Source: Dendrophyllia cribrosa (lineage: Eukaryota; Cnidaria; Anthozoa; Scleractinia; Dendrophylliidae). Taken from it: a DNA stretch of 64,000 bases. The stretch spans positions 17,493,959 through 17,557,958 of the forward strand of contig JAJLRJ010000014.1 of assembly GCA_024195265.1 (NCBI GenBank), in the 5' to 3' direction. The notes under the pieces are model-generated. The model worked only from the letters and a program-made list of their open reading frames with translations, was not told the DNA's origin and searched no databases. Each line of letters opens with the position of its first letter. The stretch's first letter is position 1. Below, piece after piece: positions 14,401-26,900 of this stretch. The position numbers were made by a program, and so were the translations under genes.

Positions 14401-17400
14401 TAATTCAATAATCATATGATCAATAATATATTTATTTATACTTTGTATACTTTGCTGTACACACTAATGCAAATGATTTTCATACAGGGATTTTTAAAGT
14501 AGCTTCGTTAAAAAAAAGCGTGTACAGAGCAGTATTGGTTATAAAGCGTAAATGTAAAACATACACAATGAAAAACGACTAGGACTGCTCACAACATGAA
14601 CAAGTTAATGTAGCTGGTGACAACACATGTATTAAAGGGGCATTGTCACGCAGATTTTGCTGTGTTTTGGTCAAAATGCACTAAATATATGACAAAGTAC
14701 CTTTGCTCAAACATAAAATTGATTTTAGCACTCCAAGAAGATAATATCAAGTGATTTCTTCAAGAAGAACAAACCATAATAAGTTTTTCTGCGATTTTTC
14801 CACGACTCTTGAGAGGAACTTGAAAAAATTGGCCAATTCTTTCAAGTTGCAATCCATTTCCATCCTGGCCATCCGCAGCCAAAGATAACGAATACGAGTT
14901 TCTGTGCAGATAGAGTATTTGTTAACAAAAATGGACCATTATTTGTAGGTTTCCATTGAAACAAATATGTTTTTTGGCTTTTCAAAGTTATGCTAAAAAT
15001 AGGTGACAGTGTCCCTTTAAGAACTAACAATAATGTCTATGACGATAGCAATAATGATAAATCTGTTCTGATCTTGTTTACATGGGTCCTGGAGGCCTTT
15101 GATCTAACAGATCAAGATAACTGCAAAGAAAAACAGATGGGGTTAAAAAAAAAATCCCCCCGGGAGGGGGGTGGGTGGGGGGAGGGGGGGTGGGGTACTC
15201 CCATATATGAGCTATATAGGTATGTGCCGCTGTGAAGGGTATGGTTTTCAGGCAGTTTAGTCTGGGATAGGGTATAGTATTCAGAGATTTTTGGTCTAGA
15301 ATAGGGTATCATTTTCCGCAAAACTGATCAGTTGCGTGAAGAATTTAGTCTAGACAGGGTTTACTGGCAAATGCCATTTAAAAATCGGCACGGTGGGCAG
15401 CACGGCATTTTTACTGACCCCTGGCATCTTAGACTGTGGTAGTGAACGAGTTTCTGGAAAATAGCGAGTCTAGAAAAGGTCTAGGATAGGGTAGGGTTTT
15501 TCGGTGTTTAGTCTAGAATAAGGTTGCAAAATGCATCTAAAATGGTCTAGTATAGGTTAAGGGTCTCATAATCCCAGCGGCACACCCCCACCCAAAACAT
15601 TTGCGGAGTACCCCCCCAGGAAAATACCTTAACTCTTGCCATGCAGTATTATCAGTGAGTAATAATTATCATGACATTAAAGAAAAGTCAAAGTTAATAA
15701 AATCAAAGGGCTCTAACAGCCATCTCGTGAATATGAAACAACGTAAGGTTAAGTCCACAGATCGATTTTAATTTTCTATACTGAGTTTGAAATCAAAGAA
15801 TTAAAGAGTGAAACAGATTTAAAACGACCAAAACATCTTAACGTGAAATAAATATGCATTGTGTGAAACAACACTGTCTAGACAATTGGATGACGCGATT
15901 ACACTGGGGAATTAAAAAACGTTTGAACAGACAAACAAGAAGTAATGAAGCTTGAAGATTGATAGGAGATAAATGTACATATTAATTATTCAGACTGTAC
16001 TAACAGTTATTTTAAGAATTCAGTATAACAATTTATTTATGTTTACCTGAATTAGTCTTTTAGTCACTGATTTTTAATTGACACCTTTACAAACCATTTA
16101 AATCCCAGAGTCAATTATGGAGACATGTCATGTAGTTCCTACGTTTGAGTCTGTGAACGAAATCCTACATGTATGGTGTGACCATTCAAATGACACCTCT
16201 TCAGCAGTACTTTTGCATGGTACCATTTGTTTTAACTTTTGAGTCCGTGGATGAAATCCTATGGTGTGACCATTCAAATGAAACCTCTTCAGCAGTACTT
16301 TTGCATGGTACCATTTGTTCTAACTTTTGGGTCTGTGGACGAAATCCTATGGTGTGACCATTCAAATGAAACCTCTTCGGCAGTACTTTTGCATGGTACC
16401 ATTTTGTTTTTCAATATTTCACAAAATGAAATTTGGAATTTTTCTTGAATTTTGTTCTTTAGCACTCTTGGGAGTTAAAAGGTTAATAAGCAAATAAATA
16501 TAGTCATTTTACTGCAGCTATGTTTACCTTGGGTTGTGCATTTCTATCCGTCCCCTTAATATTGATGGTCCCAGCAATGTGCTGAATTGAGAAAGGCATT
16601 CAGAAGCAGCTGTTGACGTCAGTGCATTGTCACTTTTCTAGATAAAAAAAGAACATTAAGATTAATATTGTAACATGTGAATTTGTGTACGTGTGCTGAA
16701 AAATTATTTTGAATTATCTTAGTTGGCGATGGGCAAGGTGGATCTGAACTTGTACTCTACTGCTGCCCTGAAAATTTAAAATTTTTCAAACATGGTTTCA
16801 TTTACTTTTGGTTGAAATCCTCTGGTTACATGTAACAAACGGTAAGGCATCTCCTGATTGTTTTGAACATCAAAATGACTTTCCTTAAAAGTGTGAAAAG
16901 TACACAAATCCGCAGGAGAATTATACAAAATAAATTAACTTTTGTTTTTCAAACGAATCATGCAGTTAATACTACATGTAGCCTGCATGCATTCAATGTT
17001 GTACCAGATCCAAAATAGCATTCAAACCAACAGTCATCAACATTGAAAGGGGAGGGGGGGGGGGGCATCAGTAGCACATGGAATTAATTTCATTTGTGTT
17101 ACGCATTCGCTTTTACATTTGTATACAGAATGAACATTTTTTTTTGAAAATGTCTCAACATTTTGGCAACTGCTTGTAGCTGTAGTACAACTGCCTCCCA
17201 TCGTCGCACAACAAACATACATGTAGCGCCAACACCCTATACATGTAGCTAGTGGCCAGGAGTGATGAGAGACAGCGGTATCTTCAGGCTAAGTTAATAC
17301 GGAACACCATCGGGATCAGTGAAATAATTTGAACTTTCAGATCAATGGGCTTTGATTACCCCTCACCTTGTCCATAAAAATAAGAAGTCCATATTAAGCA

Positions 17401-20400
17401 GGTGCCTGTACACAGCAGGGTTCGTTTGCATTAGATTTAAAGTTATGTGTGTTGAACTTACAAGGCTGTAGAATATTGTGTCAATGAACAGCTCAAAGTA
17501 TCTTTTAAATTGATTCTTTCCAATCCCTTTGGCTATGACTGGTAACTAATATCACAACAAACAAACAAAAAAACAACAACAACAAATCAGGATAAAGAGT
17601 AACACAAAAAAGTATGGATAGCAAAATAAGAAATAAAAAAGAGCTCTTGCTTTTCATATATATTAAATAATTATAATATTGTGCAAGTGCTTTGGTTTTT
17701 TCTCCCTCCTCAAAAAGCAATATTTCTAAATTCCAATTCAATCTGAAATTTGATGAACATAGGTTCGTCAGTCACAAGACTGTCAAGTGACACCCTCGTT
17801 AAACAAAATTTGATTTCATTTTGATTAATTCGAAGACACTAAATTACTACCAGTTGTCATCAGTGACAGACAGTTTAACTACTGTCAGTAAAAACAAAAA
17901 TAACTGTTGTGTGCTGTTCACCTGTGTACAAACAGTTTCCATCAGATGGAGATGCTGTGTGTAATGCTTGTGGTGGGCAGCCTCTGATATGAGTGGAAGT
18001 AAACTGATAACCTCTTTATGAGTCTTGGGGTTGGCTGATAATTCTGCAACCAAGTCTACACAACTGACGAAAGGAATTAAACAACTATAAATCACAAGCA
18101 ACATCAACTGCATGCCAGTATGCAAAAACAACTATGAATCACAAACAACATCAACTGCATGCCAGTATGCAAAAACAACTATGAATCACAAACAACATCA
18201 ACTGCATGCCAGTATGCAAAAACAACTATGAATCACAAACAACATCAACTGCAAGCCAGTCTGCAGTCAATCTCATCCCCAGAGCTCTTCCCTCTTGCAC
18301 ATGACCGAGGAAGAGAAGAGCCTAGTGAAGGTCGACTGTGTCAGAATTAGCTGTGATTGGTTTTCACTTAAAGCAATGCAAATGCATCTGATTAGTTCAA
18401 TTTTGTACAGTACCCACACAAAACTTCAACAAAAGGCACAAATTTCCCAGGCAGGTGGGCAAGTGTTGACTTGAAGCAAAAAGAAACCCAAGGATCTGGG
18501 GGTGAAAAGGGAGGCTTGATCCTTTCATGGCCAAGTTTACTCAAATTTCATTCTCTCTATAGCCAGATACTTTATTGCCCAAATAACGTAAGACGACTAT
18601 GGTCACCTTTGGCCACTGTGGCCGCAAAAGGGTTCATAGAGCTTTTATGGTGTAGCTGAATTTGTCCAGATGTGGTGGACTATTAATACAGGCGCACAAA
18701 AATTTAATAAGTTTTACACACCCATCAGCTTTCTCCCAAGGTTCAGCTGGTCTTCTAAACAGATGATCTGCACACCCACCTCCTCTTCTCATTTTAGGTG
18801 CAAGAGAACCACACGAGTACATCTAAAGGGACAAGAAGAAATGAAAGTCACACATGAACCACATGTGGTTCACTTGGCTGATGCTTACTACTCCACCCCC
18901 TGCCCCCCCCCCCCCCCCCCCCCCCCAGCAAATGGGATGCTAGTCCATCACAGGGTTACCCCCAGTGCCTATTTATACATCTGGGTGGAGAGAGAAACAA
19001 CACGACGGCCGAAACCAGGGCTTGAACCACAGAACTTCGGATCTGGGCCCGGTTGTTCAAAGCATGATTAAGCTAACCCAGGATTAGTGTCAATTTTGAA
19101 TCCATTTAAAAAACTCAACAACTGAACATTTTTCAAAGTTTTCTGCACTTCAGTTTCGACTTTAACTTGTCTTCACTACTAGCTACAAATAACTTTTTGA
19201 AATCATTTTTAAATGGAGAAATGAAATCCTTGGTTAACTTTTAATCCGGGATTAGCGTTAATCAGCTTTTGAACAACCAGGCCCTGATGTCCAACAGCTT
19301 ACCACTACACCACTGCTTTTAAAAGCTTTGATAAAAAACTTTGATAAAACACTGATAATAAATTAGTTAAATCCCGGCATAACTTTATACCGGTAATAAT
19401 TTTATTGATTGCATCACAGTATTCTATAATTACTAAATACAAATGAATTATAAATAAGAAATATTTATAAACATTACTAAAATTAAATGCAAGACCTGTC
19501 TATCTGTATGTAGTTCCATGTCATTGTCTCTAAGCCTCTTGATCACTCCAAATGTTGCAGGACCTTTTTCAATTCCTGCATACCTGAAACAATAGAAAAA
19601 TGAAAATAAACTGCGAATCTCAACCTGTCTTGAACAACTTGAAAAAAAGAATTATAATAAGCAGTTAGAAAACAGCCTTCAGAATGCGCGCAGTCATAAA
19701 AAAAAATGGTGGAATTAGCGTATTACAAAAATTAATTTAATATAAATTAAGTTGCTAGTATCAAACCTACTTTTCTGTAGAAGCCTCCTGTTTCTCAACG
19801 CCTTGCAGACCTTCTGTTGCTTTCTTAATCACGATGCTCAAAGCACTTTCACCTGATAAGAAAGAGGGAATAATATTAATTATGTACATCCAAAGGCATG
19901 GTGCAAGAATTGTTCCTGCACAAAGTATAGTCTCAAATGGTGAAGTCCATAGCTAATTATTTGTCCATACTTACATGTAGCAAATTTTGTATTGACTGAA
20001 AAAACTATGTTTACTTATAAATTATTAAAAGTATTATAATAAGCTGGTACAGCTATAGATTGAATAATATTCTTTTTGAGTTAGTGTGATGACTATCAAG
20101 ACAAATTTATTTGGTTGTTGAAAGAGCAAATAATGTTTTATTATGGAAGTGTGCAGTTACAGCTGTAGGTACAAACATCTGTAAGAATTCTGGCCATTAA
20201 TCCAAATGTTATAAAAGATTTTAATCAAATGTAACAAACATCTCACTAGTAGCATATGTAATGATTATACAACCTGTACGTACCATAAGCTTTAACAACA
20301 TTCCCAAGAGACATGGCGGCACCCTGTCTGACTGATGGTATGCCGTCTGACAGGTTCTCAAAAAACAGTGGATACAATTCATCCATACTGGGACTAAAAA

Positions 20401-20957
20401 TGCAACAGAACAATTATTTATTATTGTTTATACATGTAATTTACTTATAACAGTGACAATTACATGTATAACACTTATTGTATCAATAACAAATTCTTGA
20501 TTGTGATTGGTCATCTGTGTACATGTCTTATTAATAATCAGCGCATAGTGATGTGGGTGACATAACTCACCTGATTACTTCCTGAATTGTACTCCACTCA
20601 GTCCAATTACTATTACTAATAATTATTACTGTCTCAATAAAATTGAACATAGCAAATTTATAATTTTACAGGATTCACTACACATAATTTTTGTGGAATT
20701 CATTCTATACCAACTTACCTGCATTCTTGAGGAAAACAAAGCACAAAATTCCCACAAGCCACACAGGCAGCTAGAAGAGAAAAACACATCAGTACATAAT
20801 AATGTTTACATAACAGATGAATTACTGAAGTGCAACAGTAAGTCTTCACAAGCCTAATGGTTCACAACTGCTGGAGCTTAACCCAGTTTCTGGAGCATGA
20901 AGCGACAGAGAGTATTACTACTCCCCCCTGGATGGGATTCAGGTCCATCGCAAGGTT

Positions 20958-20992
<35 letters not shown>

Positions 20993-23900
20993 TTCCCATC
21001 CCCCAGCATTATGTTGCTGGTACCTGTTTATACATCTGGTGGCGAGAGACAATGTGGAGCAAAGTTTTTCTTGTCTAAGGAAACAACACGACGTCAGAGA
21101 CTACATGTAGGCTCAAACCTTCAGGTTGAAAGTACGATACGGTAACCACTAGACCACCGCTTCTACAAGTGCCACGCAACAGCAGGCACTAAAATATTAT
21201 AAAATCATTAAAAGTCTGCTGTACATAAATTTGTTAATGTCCTTTAGGAGCAAGCTAGCAGCAATAAGAGGCATGGATTTGAGTTAATACAAAACTGATG
21301 GTACACTGTATACATATTACTTGTAATATGATTGAAAATTTCTCCTGCATTTTTTAGAAGATTAATTAAAGGCCCATGTTCACCCAATCTGCTTTGCACG
21401 CTTTGTGCTTTTGTTTTGAAATGGTTCAATTGTTTCATGTAACGTTATGATTGGCTGGCACGTCGATTTTTCGATTTTCTGTCTGTGTGAAAAACAGCCC
21501 GGGCACGCAAAGCAGATTGGGTGAACATGGGCCTTTAAAATAAACAACTAACTCACCATCTCTAACAGGCCAGCTATCATCTTTGAAACAACAAACCAGA
21601 GCATGCAGAAGATCTGAAACATGTGGCCGCAAACTGTCTGGGTTAACCTACAAGAAATCAAAATGAAGGAATGGAAGGTACTGTTCCCTATAATATCCAG
21701 GGAATCAAATGTAGTTCCCTGAATACGACGTTGCACAAGAACTGCTGTTTATAAAAAGGAGAGTCTGCATAAGTGTACAGCTGTATATCCATATAAGGAT
21801 TATACAACCAGTAGTGTACAGACATTGTAAAGTCTTTTTCTGTACAAGAACATGTACACATACATATTTCTCCAATTTATACTTGATTTATCGAGTCACA
21901 GATTGGAGAGTTGAGAATTAGTTTTAACACATGGAGACTTTAGTTCCTATACAAGTACAAGTCACTTCTCTGACAGGATATAAACTAGACTTACAGAGAT
22001 GTACACTGTAGTTACTAGTAACTTCTGCTATATAAACACAAGCCACTTCTCTGACAGGATATGAACTAGCCTCACAGAGATGTAGCAAACTCCTAGTTCT
22101 GTTATACTATAGCACAAGCAGCTTCTTTAGTAACATGAAGGATACAAACCTTTGTTCCTAGTTCTACTATACAAGCACAAGCCGCTTCTCTGACAGGATA
22201 TAAATGTTGTGGTTCAATTTTTTCTTTGGTTTGAAAATTTTCAAACCAGTTTGAATTTTGTTTTCCTTTGTCTCAGATTATGATAATGAACATGAGACAA
22301 AGGAAAATAAAAACTAAACTGGTTTGAAATTTTTTAATCCAAAGAAAAATTTGAACCACAACATAAACATTGTAGCCTTACAGAGAATAATGATGTAGTT
22401 CCAAGTTCTGTTATACTATTCTAAGCACAATCAGCTTCTCTGATGGCATGAAGGATATAAACTAACCTTTGTTCCTAGTTCTGCTATACAAGAACAAGCT
22501 GCTTCTCTGACAGCATGGTTGTCAGCTTTTGTTTGACTGATATAAAATTCAACCTAGTTAACAACAACAATAATTATTTCAAAATTGTAAATGTTTTCAT
22601 AAGCATACCTAGAAGTTGTAGTTCAAAAATAAATAAAGTTATGTTGCAATTTTTAATTAGGCTACTTTTTTTGAAGCTCTCGACTAGCTAGTGAAATATA
22701 TATTGAATGAATTTCCTAAATAAATTATGCTCTGAACTGGCTGTTAGGACTGTTGACACAACATCAAAAAAAAAGTGCTGTATCCATTCATGAATGACAG
22801 TTGTCAAATTTGAGAAAATTGAAACCATTTTCATTCAAACATCGAACAGGTAATTTACATGTATCTCCCAGTGCAGTGAATTTTGTAAAACCATAAAAGA
22901 TTGTGTCTCTGTAATTTTTGTTTCTTTGCATTTCAAACTAAGTTCCAGAACAGGCAAATTCAACCTACATGTATTGTGACCATGACAAAACTTAACAAGT
23001 GCAAAAAATTATACTGAACAGTAAAAGAAAAAAAAAACATTTTTCCTGTAATCCAATTCTCTATTTTCGAATTGCCCACAATACACTTTGTTTGCCCCCC
23101 CCAAATTTTGCATAAACTATTGTTTTGAAATGCTCTTGGGAATATGCAGTCCTCCCAAAAACATTTACAAACAATAGTTTATGCAAAATTTGGGGGGCAA
23201 ACAAAGTGTATTATGGGCAATTCGAAAATAGAGAATTGAAAAACAGTATGAGCAGGTTAAAAAATACACTGGGGAATTTAAATACAGCAATCATCTTTTA
23301 ACACGTAATACACTGAGGAAATAAAAAGTTTACAAATAATGGAACTAGTGAAAATTTATCTGTCCCATACAGGTATACTACAGTGTATATCTCATTCAAC
23401 ATTTTTGCATACCGGAAATCCTCTATTTAGCTCCCCCCCCCCCCCCCCCCCCTCCCCACCCCCACCCCTCTCAAATAAGCCCCCCTCTCCAATAAACCCT
23501 CCCTTTTTGGAGCAAAGAAATTCATTAAGCCCCCCCCCCCCCTCTCTTTTAAGCCCCCCCCCCCTTTCTTCACAACCCAGACAATCAAAAATATAACGGC
23601 TGACCATATAACCGGTACATTTGTACTGTTCCAATCCAGGTACAAATTCATACACAGAGTACTTGCAAGCTTTGGGAAAATATAAATGGTAGTTGTACTA
23701 AAAATGATTGTTACTGTAATCAATGAGTGGGGAACGGCTTGTGTTTTGCTAAATTGTAATAAGCCCCCCCTCCCTCAAAAGCACTTGAAATCAATAAGCC
23801 CCATGGAAGGGGGCATTTGACATTTAAAATTTGATCCCAATGGCACTTAAGGACATTCGCGCTAATTGTTTATGCGCATCCTTACTGTGCACGCAATTCA

Positions 23901-26900
23901 TGTCGCAACGCCATGCTACGTCATGCACAGAAAAGGGTTGATAGCGGTTGCGTTAACTTTGCTTAGATTTACTGTAACTCGCTTGGATGGTCAGAGACCC
24001 CCAATTTTTTTTCATAGATAATTTTCTTTGCCTATTCTCTACAGATTGTGAAAAAATGAACAAAAAATCAATGTAGGAAGTTTAATTTTTTTTCCATTTT
24101 TCTACCCGCGCGCCATCGAATCCTGCCAACTTGCGGCTGTCAGAGTTTGCAAATGCTGTCGTTTAAAGATGAAGTTTACTTCAAGGAACGTCACCAGTTG
24201 AATGAATTTACTGAACAGACCTACTAGCATAAGATTTGGGAAAGAAAGTTGCATTTTAGAGATTCATTTGCAATATTTTTAGACTAACAGGCATTGGGGT
24301 CACATCCCGTAAGGAAGACCAATTTTTCAAAATAAGGGTCACCTTTCAGATAGCTTATCTCAAAGCCGGTGACCCCCTCATTTTTTTGCATTTCTGACAA
24401 GAGTAACTCATAACCTAGCTGTAGCAAAAGTTTTATAAAAAAAATCAATGTCAGAAGATTTTCGCGCGAACGTCCTTAACATTCTTCAACAGGCTCCTCT
24501 GAAAACTAGCTTGGAAAAGTGAACTACCATCCTCAATGTTGCTACAATCGCCATGGTATTATCATCAAATGAAAAATAAATACTCACAGTCTCAGTGATA
24601 TACTTTTCCACCAGATGTTTCCCCTCTGATCCAACAATTGTTTTCCAGCTCTGTTGTGAGTAAATTCTTACACCTTCTGCCACATAATACCTAGCCAAAT
24701 TAAAACAACTTTACAGTTACAGTGCAATGTGTCCTACCATGGCTACCAAATGTCATGCTAAAATTTGTGAGAATGTGTGACTATTATAAATTATCAAATT
24801 GCACTGCCTGACTCATGACTGGTAAAAAGGTTAGTATTGGGTGGCCATGGTAAGGCATCATTGTTACGCTTCAGTCATAAAATGAAACCTTGTAATAAAG
24901 GAATCTACTTTTCCAAGCTTTTTAGGTGATCATATGCATTTATAACAAATTAGTGTTTGTCAGAAAAAAAAGGTATTACAGTCAGGTGTAATTAAAATGA
25001 ATGATTGCTCAGTGCTCAGGAAGGCTTTATAAATGTTCAAACACTGACGCTTAACCCTTTCACTCCCAGAGTCAATTATGGAGACACGTAGTGTTGTTCT
25101 AACTTTTGATTCTGTGGATGAAAACCTATGGTGTGACCATTCAAATGAAACCTCTTTAGCAGTACGTTTGCATGGTACCATTTGTTTTGTAATATTTTAC
25201 AAAATGAAATTTGGGATTTTTCTTGAATTTTGATGTTTGGCACTCTTGGGTTAATAGGGCCACATGAAGATAAAGTGGGAAAAATTAACCTAGATGTAGA
25301 AGCTGCAACAAAACTATTTATAAATAACCTGTTGAGGCACATTGCTGGTAAAATTTTGGGATAAAACGTTTCTCTTGATTCGCCATTTGGTAAAGTTTGT
25401 AAGAACTGGCGGGTGGCTATAGATGCTGCTAGCCGAACCTGCAAGAAAATCAAAGGAAAGTCGTGTTACAGAAAAAAATAAGGAAGTTGAGGTAAAAAAA
25501 CATGATTGTGCATGAACTTTTTCCTACTGTTCAAAGGATTACTCTAAAAATCTCTAGATCTAAAAATTCTGAAATATCCACAAAATTCATACAGTGCCTG
25601 TAAAATTTAGCAAACTAAAGACAACCACAATGTCATAGAATAATTATTAAATGTTTTGAGATCATACTTGGCTCCAATTATCTGACAAGCCTTTTTTCAG
25701 ATAATCTGCAAACTGCTCCCCATGCTTGAGGATGGCATTATCTTCCACATCAACTTCAGATGCAACTGCAGCTCCTGACAATTCATCTTAAAAAGACAAA
25801 AAGAAATTGAAACCCAGGTAAAGAAAGGGGTTACAGTGACATGACTAATATAGGTTAACATACAAAAGTACTTGATAACAGACTGTGTGAAGTTTGATAA
25901 ACAATGTAAGATGGTGAATTTTGAGCTGGGAAAAAGATCACAAGATGAAATGGACACAGGGATAACAACTCTTAGTAGGCCTGTTTCGGGAGAAAAACAA
26001 AATTCTTCCGGGAATCTGAAGATTTTGCCAGGAATCGGGAGACTCAAAACATTGTCAGGGAAACATGAGATTATGTTGTTGAAATTTCGGGAAGTTTGAA
26101 ACTTTTGTGAGTCAGAATGCCTCCAAAAAAATCGGGAAGATATTCCAAATTTTCGGGACAACTTTCAGTTGCACACAGAATTGCTCAAACAGCATTAATT
26201 TTATTAAGTGCCCACAATAAATTGAAACAAACATGTTGACAAAGAAAAAAATTTGAGTCGCCAACTGAACTCTAACCCATGCCTTTGGATAACCGGTTGA
26301 AAGCTCAATCCATTGAGCCAACAAGGACTCAACAGGAGGACTCAACAAGGACTCAACAGTAATGCCTTAGTTCTCTAGCTGTGAGTCCTCGTTGGTTCAA
26401 TTGATTGAGCATGGTACTGGTTATAATGTATATTGGAAGGCATGTGTTTGATTCCTGTTAAGGAGTCAGATTTTTTCTTTGCATGTTCCCACACTTGTGA
26501 CATAATTATTTTTATGATCATGTTCACCTTGTGTGAAATGTCCCCCCCCCCCACCCTCTCCCCCCCCCAAAAAAAAAAATTGAATTCATACCTTGTTGTC
26601 TTCCCAGCCGCACTAGAGATCCACAAAGCTGATATCCAGTTTCTCTAACAAATCTGTTTGTATGATTTAAAGCCTGAAATATCAGGTCTAGAAGATTCTG
26701 TGTGATGTGCTCATTGAAGGCTTTGCCACATCCCTCAATAACAGACTGGAGACACCTAGATAACCAAATAAAAAGCATATATTTTTTTCAGTGTATTTAA
26801 CACACTTTAGAATGCTTTTATACTACAAAACTACTCAAAATGCAAAACCAAGGTGGTCGCTTATGAGAGATCAGACCACAGAAGGTCTTGACTTTTAATC

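Noticed and set aside
16169..16448. Repeated plus-strand frames with DEILWCDHSNE-like repeats
   Set aside because: They are the triplicated core of a MITE; the same DNA in other copies is broken or reads in other frames.
18081..18265. CRISPR-like regular repeat
   Set aside because: Units are contiguous 47-bp tandem copies without unique spacers, in an animal intron.
18670..19071. 133-codon plus-strand frame
   Set aside because: It runs antisense through exon 14 of the HEAT-repeat gene, a poly-C tract and a SINE.
20857..21145. Proline-rich frames
   Set aside because: They come from the poly-C tract in a SINE.
23339..23723. Proline- or glycine-rich frames on both strands
   Set aside because: Low-complexity C tract; no constraint visible.
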